Shown one piece after another: positions 34,821 through 43,873 of a stretch of 64,000 nucleotides of DNA. The notes beneath the pieces were generated by a model that worked only from the letters and a program-made list of their open reading frames with translations, did no database searches and was not told the DNA's origin. The first letter of the stretch is position 1, and every line of letters begins with the position of its first letter. A program made the position numbers and the translations under genes. Source of the stretch: Acidimicrobiia bacterium (GTDB lineage: Bacteria > Actinomycetota > Acidimicrobiia > Spongiisociales > ZC4RG35); contig JANQOU010000006.1 of NCBI GenBank assembly GCA_028285585.1, positions 496,001 through 560,000 of the forward strand, written 5' to 3'.

Positions 34821-36329
34821 GTGCCTGAGCTGTTTCTTGGCATCGACATCGGCACAGCCAGTTCAAAAGCGGTGGTTACGGACATTGCTGGCTCGGTTTT
34901 GGAGACAGCAACCGTGCAGCACGAGACGAGCCGCCCGAGGCCGGGGTGGCACGAGCACGATGCAGACCAGATCTGGTGGTCCGACACCGTGTCGTTGTGT
35001 CAAGCGGTGCTGCGGTCAAGCCGTTTCAAAGCAAGAGATATCGCGGGTTTGGCAGTGTCGGCCATCGGGCCCTGCCTGCTTCCGCTCGACAGCCACGACC
35101 GCCCACTTCGACCCGGCATCCTCTACGGAGTCGATACGAGAGCGGCCAAGCAGGTGGCCAGCCTCACGGAGCAAATCGGCAGTGCCGAAGTCGGGGCGTG
35201 GAGTGGGATGCAGTTCTCCAGCCAGGCGATCGGACCCAAGATCTTGTGGTTGCACGAAGAGGAGCCAGAGGTCTGGTCTTCAACACGGCGACTAACCACC
35301 GCCTCGTCTTACATCGTCCTGAAGCTCACGGGTGAACATGTGATCGACCGGCACACGGCGGCTCACTCAATGCCCTTCATGGACGCCCACTCGCTCGAAT
35401 GGGACGATCGTTACGCCGACCTCATACCCGGGTTTGAGATGCTGCCCCGGTTGGGGTGGCCGGCGGAGGTGGCGGGCACCGTCACTTCTGAAGCCGCCGA
35501 AGCAACCGGGCTGAGCGTTGGCACCCCGGTCGCGGTAGGCACGGTCGATGCAGCCAGCGAGGCGTTGAGTGTTGGGGTCCGCGAGCCCGGTGACCTCATG
35601 ATCATGTACGGAAGCACGATGTTCTTCATCCTCGTTACAACAGATGTCACGACTGTGCCCGGGGCATGGCTCGTCGGAGGCCTCGAGCCGGGGCAATACA
35701 ACGTGGCTGCCGGCATGGCCGCGACAGGATCCATCACAGACTGGTTTCGAGAGTTGACTGCCGGATCAGACAGAGATCTCGGTCACGAGGCGCTCTTCAC
35801 AGAAGCCGCAACTGTTGCACCCGGTTCTGAGGGATTGACGATGCTCCCTTACTTCGAGGGAGAGCGCACTCCTATCAACGATCCCGACGCCGCCGGAGTG
35901 ATGCTTGGCCTCACTTTGCGACACGGTCGCTCCCACATCATGAGGGCAATCCTGGAGGGCGTGGCGTACGGCGCCCGCCACAACTTGTCGACTCTCACCA
36001 CCGACTCGATGCCAATCCGCCGGCTGGTAGCAGTAGGTGGCGGCACAACATCCGACCTGTGGATGCAGATCGTAAGTGATGTCTCAGCGATGCCTCAGGA
36101 GGTTCCTGAGGAGCGCATCGGAGCCTCCTACGGAGATGCATTCATCGCCGCTGTCGCCACTGGCCGGGTTCAGACCCAAGCGATCAAGTCATGGGCGACG
36201 ATCGACCGCATCATCGAGCCCGATCCGTCAGTGGCCGAAGCATACGATCGAGGCTTCGATCGTTATCTGCGGCTGTACGAGCAAACGAAGGACCTCCAAC
36301 ACGAGGCTTCGGCTCGGTCACGTGAATGA
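34821..36329 (+). CDS. FGGY-family carbohydrate kinase (xylulokinase-like)
   Basis: A sugar kinase of 502 aa. The N-terminal ATPase-fold motif is FLGIDIGTASSKAVVTD. VDTRA, MIMYGSTMFF, GMAATGSITDWFREL, LPYFEGERTPINDPDA and the C-terminal VAVGGGTTSDLWMQIVSD follow the FGGY pattern. Xylulokinase or a related ketose/pentitol kinase is most similar in layout. The start is GTG. It probably forms an operon with the LacI gene 29 bp downstream, and the regulator likely senses the same sugar. Confidence 0.9.
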   Translation: MPELFLGIDIGTASSKAVVTDIAGSVLETATVQHETSRPRPGWHEHDADQIWWSDTVSLCQAVLRSSRFKARDIAGLAVSAIGPCLLPLDSHDRPLRPGILYGVDTRAAKQVASLTEQIGSAEVGAWSGMQFSSQAIGPKILWLHEEEPEVWSSTRRLTTASSYIVLKLTGEHVIDRHTAAHSMPFMDAHSLEWDDRYADLIPGFEMLPRLGWPAEVAGTVTSEAAEATGLSVGTPVAVGTVDAASEALSVGVREPGDLMIMYGSTMFFILVTTDVTTVPGAWLVGGLEPGQYNVAAGMAATGSITDWFRELTAGSDRDLGHEALFTEAATVAPGSEGLTMLPYFEGERTPINDPDAAGVMLGLTLRHGRSHIMRAILEGVAYGARHNLSTLTTDSMPIRRLVAVGGGTTSDLWMQIVSDVSAMPQEVPEERIGASYGDAFIAAVATGRVQTQAIKSWATIDRIIEPDPSVAEAYDRGFDRYLRLYEQTKDLQHEASARSRE

Positions 36330-36358
36330 GCAGTTGAGCTCACAGTGTTGAGAGCCTC

Positions 36359-37348
36359 ATGACAACGATTCGTGATGTCGCCGACCACGCAGGCGTCTCC
36401 CCTGCAACCGTCTCGCGAGTGATCAACGGAAGAAGCGAAGTCGATCCATCGCTTGCAGCCAGAGTCAGAGATTCCATAGCGCACCTCGACTACCGGCCAA
36501 GCCGGGTTGCCCGGTCTCTACGCTCACAAAGGTCGATGGTCTGGGGTCTCATCATCTCAGACATCAGAAACCCATTCTTCACAGACATGGCTAGAGGGGT
36601 GGAGGACACAGCAGCCGACGAGGGTTACTCGGTGGTGCTCTGCAATGCAGACGAAGACGCTGCGAAGGAGCAGCGATACATCGAGTTGATCTTGGACGAG
36701 CGGATGGCCGGGTGCATCATCACACCCGCCCATACGAGCGACTCCAACGTGGGGGCACTTCTCGAGGCGGGCATTCCTGTCGTCGCCGTCGATCGGGAGG
36801 TCCAGAGCGCCGCCATCGACGTGGTCCGTCTCGACAACCAGGAGGCTGCTGCTCACGCCACCCGTCACCTTCTCGAACAGGGCTACCAACGTCCAGCATG
36901 TATCTCGGGGCCTGCGTCCACGAGTACCGGTGCCGATCGTGCGGCCGGATATCTCGAGGCGCTCGGCGGCCGAGAGCCTCTCCTTCGATATGCCGACTTC
37001 AAAGTCGCTGGTGGCTATGACGCAACACAGGCACTACTCCGGCTAGCGGCACCTCCCGACGCCATCATGGTCGCCAACAATCTCATGACTATTGGCGCTC
37101 TCCGAGCGATCGACAACGCAGGCCGGTCGGCACACGAAGTCGGCCTCATCAGCTTCGATGAACTGCCATGGGCCGACTTGGTCGAACCTGCGCTGAGCAC
37201 CATCGGCCAGCCCACCTACAAGATCGGAGAAGCCGCTTCGAAACTGCTGATGAAGCGAATCCGGGGCCGGACCGATCCTCCCGAGATACTGACACTGGAA
37301 TCGAAGCTGCGGGTTCGTCAGTCCAGCCTTCGCGACGCCATCCGCTGA
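36359..37348 (+). CDS. LacI-family transcriptional regulator
   Basis: A 329-residue repressor. The N-terminal HTH is TIRDVADHAGVSPATVSRVINGRSEV, followed by the hinge DYRPSRVARSLRSQRS. The periplasmic-binding-protein-like sugar domain then follows: MVWGLIISDIRNPFFTDMARG, VDREVQS, GLISFDELPWADLVEPALSTIGQP. It lies downstream of the FGGY kinase and convergent to the aldolase/dehydrogenase fusion. A palindrome with central CG upstream of the kinase gene is a candidate operator. Confidence 0.94.
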   Translation: MTTIRDVADHAGVSPATVSRVINGRSEVDPSLAARVRDSIAHLDYRPSRVARSLRSQRSMVWGLIISDIRNPFFTDMARGVEDTAADEGYSVVLCNADEDAAKEQRYIELILDERMAGCIITPAHTSDSNVGALLEAGIPVVAVDREVQSAAIDVVRLDNQEAAAHATRHLLEQGYQRPACISGPASTSTGADRAAGYLEALGGREPLLRYADFKVAGGYDATQALLRLAAPPDAIMVANNLMTIGALRAIDNAGRSAHEVGLISFDELPWADLVEPALSTIGQPTYKIGEAASKLLMKRIRGRTDPPEILTLESKLRVRQSSLRDAIR

Positions 37349-37350
37349 AG

Positions 37351-39393
37351 TCAGCGCGGAAAGGCCGCCGGGAGACCGCCGTCCACTGCGATCAATTGGC
37401 CGGTTGATCTCGACAACTCGCCGCCCACCAACACAAACACTGCGGCTGCGACATGGTCGGGGAGCACCTCTTCTTTGAGCAGGGTTCGATTGGCATAGAA
37501 CTTGCCGAGATCATCACGATCGACTCCGTGGACATCCGCACGACGACGTCCCCACTCCCCTGCAAAGAGGCCGGACCCTTGAACGACGCCATCCGGGTTG
37601 ACTCCGTTGACACGAATACCGCTGGAGCCGAGTTCCGCCGCCAGCAGTCGCACCTGATGGGCCTGGCTGGCCTTCGCCGAGCCATAAGCAATGTTGTTCG
37701 GACCGCCGACGAGGGCGTTCTTACTAGCTACATAGATGATGTCTCCGCCGGAGCCCTGGTTGACCATGGCCTTCACTGCATGCTTGGCCATCAGAAACGA
37801 CCCACGAGCCATCACGTCATGCTGGCGATCCCAGTCTTCGATCGACGTTTCGACGAGTGGGCTGGACGCAGACAGGCCGGCGTTGTTGACCAGGATGTCG
37901 ACGCCCCCAAAGCGACTCACGACGGTTGCAATGGCTTCCATCACGGCTTCTTCTGACACCACATCAGCTTCGACAGCCAACGCTGTGTCGGAGTCACCGA
38001 GAGCACCTGCCGTCTCTCGCACTCCATCACCATTGAGGTCGACCAGGGCCACCACTGCGCCTTCGCTGTGAAGCCTCGAGGCAACCGCCTTGCCGATGCC
38101 GGAGGCGGCACCCGTAACGACGGCCACCCGTCCTGACAACGCTCGTGGCGGAGGGCGACGACGCAACTTCTCCTCTTCTAGATCCCAATACTCGACCCGG
38201 AACTTCTCGGCATCGGAGATCGGCTCATAGGACGAGATCGTCTCAGCACCCATCATCACGTTGATTGCGTTCACGTAGAACTCCCCGGCCACTCGTGCGG
38301 TTTGGGCATCCGCACCAAAGCTGAACATTCCGACGCCAGGAACCAAGAAGATGGCCGGATCTGCGCCACGCATTGGTGGTGTTGACTCGTCTGCAAACCG
38401 CTCGTAGTACTCGGTGTACTCGGTGCGGTACTCGTCGTGTAGTTCGACTGCGCGATCGGTCAGCTCGCCGACTGGGGTATCGCTAGGCAAGTCGATGAGA
38501 AGAGGGCGCACCTTGGTTCGAATGAGGTGATCGGGACACGATGTCCCAAGTTGGACGAGGTCAGGGGCCTTCTTGCTCGCCAGGAACTCGAGAACAACCT
38601 CATCATCGCGCCAGTGACCGATCATCGCTCGGTCGGTTGACGCGAGGCCCCGCAAAGTCGGAAAGAGAGCAACGGCCCGATCTCGACGCTCTGCCTCAGC
38701 AGAGGGCCCGTATCCTGGTCTGGGCCCTCCAAACGGATCCTCTGTGCGTTGCTTCTCGATGAAGGTGGACGCACGTTCGATTAGATCGAGTGAACGGGCC
38801 TGGCACTCCTCCGAGGTCGAGCCCCACGTGGTCAACCCGTGGCCGCCAAGAACAACACCCTTCAAGTCGGGGTTGGTCTCGATCAGATCTCTCACGACCA
38901 GAGCAAGCTCGAAGCCCGGCCGCATCCATTGAATCCACCCCACCTCCCCTTTGAAGCAGTCTTCGACCAGCTTCTCTCCATCGCTAGCGGTGGCGAAAGC
39001 GATAACGGAATCCGGGTGTAGGTGATCGACGTGGGGAGAGGCGATTAACGCGTGCATGGTGGTGTCGATCGACGGCGCTGCTCCCGAGCCGAAGGCGCAA
39101 TGACCCAACTTTCTGTGGATCTCGTCTTCATCTTCGGGCCCGCGATACGACTTTTCGAGGGCATGAACTCGGTGGAGGTCCAGCCCTGCGAGCCCATCCG
39201 TGGTCAAGGTGCCCAGGTCGCCGCCGGAGCCCTTTATCCACATGACCTCAAGTGCCTCACCGGTCGCGGGGTCTTCAGCATCGTCCTTGACAGAGGTGTT
39301 CCCGCCGCCGTAATTGGTGTTCCGTGGGTCGGAGCCGAGTGCACGCGAACGAGCGATCAGTGATCTGATGCTCGGGGTTGGATCAACGGGCAA
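37351..39393 (-). CDS. Bifunctional rhamnulose-1-phosphate aldolase / short-chain dehydrogenase
   Basis: A 680-residue two-domain enzyme. The N-terminal half (about 1-410) is a class II aldolase domain with NYGGGNTSVK, TMHALIASPHVDHLHPDSV (metal histidines) and VVLGGHGLTTWG. The C-terminal half (about 427-680) is a short-chain dehydrogenase with GRVAVVTGAASGIGKAVA, DILVNNAGLSASSPL, and a catalytic region with IAYGSAKASQAHQ. The known fusion cleaves L-rhamnulose-1-phosphate and oxidises the resulting L-lactaldehyde. It faces away from a DeoR-type gene and rhamnulokinase, which supports rhamnose use. Confidence 0.92.
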   Translation of the reverse strand: MPVDPTPSIRSLIARSRALGSDPRNTNYGGGNTSVKDDAEDPATGEALEVMWIKGSGGDLGTLTTDGLAGLDLHRVHALEKSYRGPEDEDEIHRKLGHCAFGSGAAPSIDTTMHALIASPHVDHLHPDSVIAFATASDGEKLVEDCFKGEVGWIQWMRPGFELALVVRDLIETNPDLKGVVLGGHGLTTWGSTSEECQARSLDLIERASTFIEKQRTEDPFGGPRPGYGPSAEAERRDRAVALFPTLRGLASTDRAMIGHWRDDEVVLEFLASKKAPDLVQLGTSCPDHLIRTKVRPLLIDLPSDTPVGELTDRAVELHDEYRTEYTEYYERFADESTPPMRGADPAIFLVPGVGMFSFGADAQTARVAGEFYVNAINVMMGAETISSYEPISDAEKFRVEYWDLEEEKLRRRPPPRALSGRVAVVTGAASGIGKAVASRLHSEGAVVALVDLNGDGVRETAGALGDSDTALAVEADVVSEEAVMEAIATVVSRFGGVDILVNNAGLSASSPLVETSIEDWDRQHDVMARGSFLMAKHAVKAMVNQGSGGDIIYVASKNALVGGPNNIAYGSAKASQAHQVRLLAAELGSSGIRVNGVNPDGVVQGSGLFAGEWGRRRADVHGVDRDDLGKFYANRTLLKEEVLPDHVAAAVFVLVGGELSRSTGQLIAVDGGLPAAFPR

Positions 39394-39480
39394 TCTTCTG
39401 CCTCCAAGTGAGGTGTCTATGTGCGCTAGCGTGCAATCTATCGCGACGTGACATCACCGGGCAAGCTGCCCGCTATGGCG

Positions 39481-40239
39481 TCATATGACCTCGGTGATCT
39501 CGCGATAGGGATCGAGCCTGGAGTCAGACGGGTCGAGCTCGGTGGCCAGAATGTCTATCTGTCGAAGGGCCAAGCCAGGTGCTACTGCGCGGCGATCCAG
39601 CTTGGAGGAGTCGATGGCGACGACGACTTCGCCAGCCGAGGCCGCGAACGCCTGTTTCACCTCAGCGTCCTCGAGACATGCCTCGCTGGTTCCCAAGGTT
39701 GCATCGATGGCTGCCGCCGAAAGAAAGTAGCGGCCGAGCAGCAGCCCCTGGGCAGCGCGGACGGCCAGAGGCCCAACGAGACTGCCAGTGCGCGGGTCGG
39801 TGTACCCGCCTGTGATCAGGGGCGCCAGGCCCACTCGCCCGCGCAAGACCTCAAATGTCTCTACCGAGTTGGTCAGCACGGTCAGATCCTGATGTCCTTG
39901 GACGAGAGACGCCAAGCGGAGAACGGTGGTGGAAGCGTCGAGACCGACCGCTCCGGATTCGGGGATCAATCGCTTCAGTTTTAATGCAATTGCCGCTTTG
40001 GCTTGTGCGTTGATCAGCTTTCGCTCGTCGAACCCGATTGGCCTGATCGCCACAGCTCCGCCTCTGACCCGACGAGCGAACCCCATCGCCTCCAACTCGG
40101 CCAGGTCCCGTCGGATGGTCATCTGACTGACCTCAAAACGCTCCGCTGCCTCGGAGATCCTGATCGCACCAACCTCGCGGAGCTGCCCTCTGAGGTCTTC
40201 GAGGCGCGCTTGAGCGTCGACGCTGCTAGTCGTGGCCAT
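39481..40239 (-). CDS. DeoR-family transcriptional regulator
   Basis: A 252-residue sugar-phosphate-responsive repressor. The N-terminal HTH is RISEAAERFEVSQMTIRRDLAELEAMGFARRVRGGA, and the C-terminal sensor domain shows VGLDASTTVLRLASLV and KLDRRAVAPG. It is divergent from the rhamnulokinase gene, separated by 122 bp that contain inverted repeats. It probably regulates the rhamnose/fucose genes on both sides. Confidence 0.92.
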   Translation of the reverse strand: MATTSSVDAQARLEDLRGQLREVGAIRISEAAERFEVSQMTIRRDLAELEAMGFARRVRGGAVAIRPIGFDERKLINAQAKAAIALKLKRLIPESGAVGLDASTTVLRLASLVQGHQDLTVLTNSVETFEVLRGRVGLAPLITGGYTDPRTGSLVGPLAVRAAQGLLLGRYFLSAAAIDATLGTSEACLEDAEVKQAFAASAGEVVVAIDSSKLDRRAVAPGLALRQIDILATELDPSDSRLDPYREITEVI

Positions 40240-40296
40240 GCCGCCGACCTTACTGGCGCGCCGTGCACACCTGTTAGCCGGTTTCTCATCTCGGAG

Positions 40297-40353
40297 TGTG
40301 ATTACGTGTGCACATCACATGTATTGACACTCTCTCGATTTCCGGCCTAGCGT
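40297..40353 (+). promoter_or_regulatory. Rhamnulokinase promoter with inverted repeat
   Basis: TTGACA (40324-40329) and TAGCGT (40348-40353) are spaced by 18 bp. Just upstream, TGTGAT and ATCACA (40297-40302 and 40314-40319) flank GTGTGCAC. A related CGTGCACAC lies at 40263. These are candidate operator sites for the divergent DeoR-type regulator. Confidence 0.5.
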
Positions 40354-40361
40354 GAGGCTGG

Positions 40362-41885
40362 ATGCCGTTCGCGTCTCATCTCGAAAGCGGAGCAATAGGT
40401 GCATCTGAAACAGCCCAAACGGTGCATCGAACCTACCTAGCCGTGGATCTAGGCGCCTCGAGTGGTCGCGTGACAGCTGTTCATTTTGATGGAGACGCAA
40501 TCACGATGAATCTTGTGACGCGATTCCCCAACCACCCCATCGAGGCTCACGACGGCTCGCTCAGATGGGACTTCCCACGTCTCGTGAGCCAGGTTCAGGA
40601 AGGCATAACCACTGCAGTCGACATGCACCCAGACACTGTGGTTTCGGTTGCCGTGTCAGGGTGGGGCGTGGACTACGGGCTTGTCGACCGATCGGGTGGT
40701 CTCGTCGAGCCACCCTTCAGCTATCGGGACGGACGAACCTCTTCGACTCCAAGCAAGTTCTTCGACTCATTCGATGAGTACCAGTGGTACCGCACTACCG
40801 GAGTGGCCACCATGCCGATCAACACGCTCTTCCAGCTGATGTGGGCGGTGGAACACCAACACGAGACGCTTGATCGAGCTCATCATCTCCTACTGATACC
40901 GGACCTCGTGAGTCGCGAGTTGTCTGGAGAGGCGGTCACGGAGCGGACCATCGCAAGCACAAGCCAGATGCTCGATATCAGAAGTGGTTCTTGGCATCGT
41001 GAGGAACTCTCAACCCTTGGCATTCCCGGCGAGATTCTCAGCGAGCCCTGTCCATCGGGAACAGTCGTGGTGGGACCTGACTCTCCTATCGGTCGTTTGA
41101 CGGGGCGCGGCATGGCTGTGGTGGCGGCAGCGAGTCACGACACGGCATCAGCCTTTGTCGGGTCTGGCGCCGGCACTGGCGAAGCTGTGCTCAGTTCCGG
41201 AACATGGGCACTCATGGGTGTCCTCGGAGCGCCGCAAACCAGCGAGTTGGCATTCGCTTCCGGTATCAGCAATGAATACGGAGCAGATGGTCAGATCAGG
41301 ACCCTTCGCAACCTCACGGGCCTCTGGATCGTGCAGGAGTGTCTTCGTGTGTGGCGTGAAGACACTCAGAATCTCGACTTCGACACGCTGATGGCAGAAG
41401 CCACAGCGGCCACGCCTTTCCTTGCCGTCATTGACACAAATGACCCTCGGTTTGCCGTCCCTGATGACATGCCGGCCAAGATCCAGGACTACTGCCGGCT
41501 ATCCGGTCAGCCAGTTCCGGAGACGAGAGGCGAGCTGACCAGGATTGTGCTCGAGAGCCTGGCCATCCAGTTCAGACGCACCCTCCGCACTCTCGAGCAG
41601 ATCACGGGCGACCCTTTCCGCGTGATCCGGGTTGTCGGGGGCGGAACCCATCACGACCTTCTCAACACCCTCACAGCCTCCGCAACGGGAGTGCCGGTCA
41701 CGTTGGGTCATCCGGAGGCGACAACACTCGGCAATGCCTTGGTGCAGATGGTGGCAACCGGTGCCATCGACAACTACGCCGAAGCCCGTGAACTTGTCGG
41801 TGGCCTGTCCGGTGAGACATACCAACCGACGAACGAGGGCGATTGGGAAGCGGCTGAGAAGCGACTGGACACGGTGGCGGCATGA
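40362..41885 (+). CDS. rhaB: Rhamnulokinase
   Basis: It phosphorylates L-rhamnulose (or L-fuculose) at C1. FGGY-family motifs: YLAVDLGASSGRVTAV, SVAVSGWGVDYGLVD, PINTLFQLMWA, SHDTASAFVG, SSGTWALMGV and VVGGGTHHDLLNTLTASATG. The 507-aa length is right for RhaB. The ATG start lies very close to the predicted transcript start. It overlaps the class II aldolase gene by 4 bp, and fucose-type genes follow, so fuculokinase activity is also possible. Confidence 0.92.
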   Translation: MPFASHLESGAIGASETAQTVHRTYLAVDLGASSGRVTAVHFDGDAITMNLVTRFPNHPIEAHDGSLRWDFPRLVSQVQEGITTAVDMHPDTVVSVAVSGWGVDYGLVDRSGGLVEPPFSYRDGRTSSTPSKFFDSFDEYQWYRTTGVATMPINTLFQLMWAVEHQHETLDRAHHLLLIPDLVSRELSGEAVTERTIASTSQMLDIRSGSWHREELSTLGIPGEILSEPCPSGTVVVGPDSPIGRLTGRGMAVVAAASHDTASAFVGSGAGTGEAVLSSGTWALMGVLGAPQTSELAFASGISNEYGADGQIRTLRNLTGLWIVQECLRVWREDTQNLDFDTLMAEATAATPFLAVIDTNDPRFAVPDDMPAKIQDYCRLSGQPVPETRGELTRIVLESLAIQFRRTLRTLEQITGDPFRVIRVVGGGTHHDLLNTLTASATGVPVTLGHPEATTLGNALVQMVATGAIDNYAEARELVGGLSGETYQPTNEGDWEAAEKRLDTVAA

Positions 41886-42634
41886 CTTCGACACCAGATA
41901 GCCGGCTCATCACCCTCTCTCGCGATCTCGCCGCACAGAACCTCGTTGTGCTCGCCGAGGGCAACACGAGCACTCTCGATGGGGCCGGGTTCTGGGTGAA
42001 GGCGTCGGGCCGCCGCCTCGGCGACGCCGAAGCCGGCGACTTCGTACACGTGGACCTCGATGACGCCGAGGCCGCAATCGAAAGCAGCACCACGGACGAC
42101 TTCTTCGCTGCCGACGACAATGGGCTCAAGCCCAGCGTTGAGGCCTTGATGCATGCGGTGTGTCTCACCGACGGTGGCGCCACTTGGGTGGCGCACACCC
42201 ATCCACCTTCCGTCTTGGGCCTTGTTGCCAGCGAAGCGGGGGTTGATGCCTTTCGCCGACACATCTACCCGGATGCCATAGTTGTGTGCGGGCTCCACGT
42301 GGCAACTGTGCCGTATGTCTCACCCGGCCGCGACCTGGCCTTGGCGACAAGACAAGAGATACATCGCTTTTCCGGCGAACATGGACAACTGCCGAAGACC
42401 ATCTTGTTGGCCAATCATGGTCTCGTCGCTCTCGGCGCCACCCCAACCGAAGCGCTGAACATCTCGATAATGGCAAACAAATGGGCCACGGTTCTCCATG
42501 CTTCACTGGCAGCTGGGGGCGCTCGCTACTTGTCCGACACCGAGGCCAACGACATCGACCGACGACCCGACGAGCATCATCGACGCAGTGAACTCCTGCG
42601 CTCAACCAAGGAGAAGAGGAACGAACATGACTAA
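41882..42634 (+). CDS. Class II aldolase/adducin family protein (fuculose-phosphate aldolase-like)
   Basis: A 250-residue zinc aldolase domain protein. VVLAEGNTSTLDGAGFWVKASG is the substrate-phosphate region. VAHTHPPSVLG carries metal-binding histidines, and LLANHGLVALGATPTEALN carries the third. The family cleaves fuculose-1-phosphate, rhamnulose-1-phosphate or similar sugar phosphates. Its ATGA overlap with the kinase and the fucI/fucU sequences just downstream point to L-fucose breakdown. Confidence 0.88.
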   Translation: MTSTPDSRLITLSRDLAAQNLVVLAEGNTSTLDGAGFWVKASGRRLGDAEAGDFVHVDLDDAEAAIESSTTDDFFAADDNGLKPSVEALMHAVCLTDGGATWVAHTHPPSVLGLVASEAGVDAFRRHIYPDAIVVCGLHVATVPYVSPGRDLALATRQEIHRFSGEHGQLPKTILLANHGLVALGATPTEALNISIMANKWATVLHASLAAGGARYLSDTEANDIDRRPDEHHRRSELLRSTKEKRNEHD

Positions 42635-42777
42635 CACGTGGCGTTGGCAAGGATCCCCGCCCGCAATCGGCATCGGACCCACGATCGACGGCCGTCGCGG
42701 CGAAGCCTCAGAGTCGCTGAGACACCACATGACGGCGCTCGCCCGCTGGCGCCGCATATGGACCGCTCTACCGATGA
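42627..42777 (+). pseudogene. fucI (L-fucose isomerase) with almost complete internal deletion
   Basis: The ATG ORF starts with AIGIGPTIDGRRGEASESL, the conserved N-terminus of FucI (IGIRPxIDGRRxGVRESL). After about 40 codons a different frame reads AAYGPLYR followed by TGA (42754-42777), which matches the conserved C-terminal end of FucI. Almost the whole gene, normally nearly 600 codons, is gone and the junction is out of frame. In the original frame the ORF ends at 42791. Fucose isomerisation cannot come from this gene. Confidence 0.8.
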
Positions 42778-42784
42778 CTGCTCC

Positions 42785-43213
42785 ATGTTGAAGGGAATCT
42801 CGCCCTTCATCTCGTCCGATCTGCTCGTCGCGCTCCATCGCATGGGGCATGGCGATCAAATTGTGCTGGCCGATGCCTTCTTCCCGGCCCACAGCGTCGG
42901 CCCGCCGGTGATCGAGGCGGCCGGGGTCGAGATCGTCGATCTTCTTGGAGGGATCCTTCCTTTGTTCACGCTTGACCAGTACGTGGATGAGCCGCTGACG
43001 ATGATGCAGGCAGTCGAGGGCGACGCTCTAGATCCGACAGTGGCCGAGGGATACGAGACGGTGGTGAAGCAGTATGAGCCCGACCGGGCTCACATCCGAT
43101 ACATCGATCGCTTCGGCTTCTATGAGGAGGCAGCTTCCGCCTTCGTGGTCGTGCTGACGGCCACCACCAAGACCTACGCCAATGTGATGCTGGCCAAAGG
43201 CGTCACCACTTAG
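42785..43213 (+). CDS. fucU: L-fucose mutarotase (FucU/RbsD family)
   Basis: It interconverts alpha and beta anomers of L-fucose. The 142-residue protein starts MLKGISPFISSDLLVALHRMGHGDQIVLADAFFPAHS, with the conserved GHGD. It ends YANVMLAKGV, as usual for FucU. The start lies 8 bases after the fucI-end TGA. The catalytic tyrosine and histidine regions (FGFYEEA, HRMGHGD) appear intact. Confidence 0.92.
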   Translation: MLKGISPFISSDLLVALHRMGHGDQIVLADAFFPAHSVGPPVIEAAGVEIVDLLGGILPLFTLDQYVDEPLTMMQAVEGDALDPTVAEGYETVVKQYEPDRAHIRYIDRFGFYEEAASAFVVVLTATTKTYANVMLAKGVTT

Positions 43214-43400
43214 CCGGACAGCGGACTCCGAGAGGTCGACTCAGGCCAACGAATACCAAGCCCCTTTCCGTCATAGAAGAGCTATCACGCTCCTCTGTGC
43301 TGTAGCGTTGCACGTCTAAGCATGACCGTTTCTGGACGGCGATGTCAGGGGGCCTCGCAGCCAGAGCTACTGCAGCTTGCAGAAACTCGAGTTAGTGGCA

Positions 43401-43820
43401 ATGAACTCCACGATCCGGCGGAATCTGAACGCTTTCGCAGCAGTCCTGTTCGTGGCGATCCTGACGATCGTCGCACTGAACGGGCCCAATCGGCCGCTCG
43501 ACGGTCGCTGGAACCTGACCCTGATCGAGCTGCCCAGTGGGTCATTGACACCGACCCAGCCGTCGTGGATCGAAATCGACGGCAACTACCTGACAGGTGT
43601 GGCGGAATGCATGGGCATGAACGGAACCATCACGGCAGCCGAAAACGGCTTCTCATCGGAGATCGAATTCCAGGAGGTGGGCAACTGTGAGCCCACAGCG
43701 ATCGACTCCGCATACATGGAGGACTTCTGGGCCCTGACCGTTGCGGATCGACGCCCATCCGGCCTGACCCTTCAATCGGAGTGGGCCGAGGTCGAGTTCA
43801 ACTACGAGATGGCGGGCTAG
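43401..43820 (+). CDS. Secreted or membrane-anchored META/HslJ-like protein
   Basis: A 139-residue protein. A short basic N-terminus and one hydrophobic segment (about 10-26) act as signal anchor. The exported part LDGRWNLTLIELPSG...PSWIEIDGNYLTGVAECMGMNGTIT resembles the META/HslJ fold, which has a W near the start and a glycine/Cys-Asn-like turn. I placed the start at ATG MNSTIRRN; the frame is open 8 codons upstream. The family call is moderate and the function unknown. The next gene is convergent. Confidence 0.65.
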   Translation: MNSTIRRNLNAFAAVLFVAILTIVALNGPNRPLDGRWNLTLIELPSGSLTPTQPSWIEIDGNYLTGVAECMGMNGTITAAENGFSSEIEFQEVGNCEPTAIDSAYMEDFWALTVADRRPSGLTLQSEWAEVEFNYEMAG

Positions 43821-43831
43821 TCGAGCCTGGC

Positions 43832-43856
43832 GGGGAGAGCCAAGAGTCGACTCCCC
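43832..43856. terminator. Weak hairpin between convergent genes
   Basis: GGGGAG pairs with CTCCCC across a 13-base loop, in the short gap between the META-like gene and the DUF4349 gene. Stem and loop are modest. Confidence 0.35.
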
Positions 43857-43873
43857 CCAACTCGGCCAGTGAT

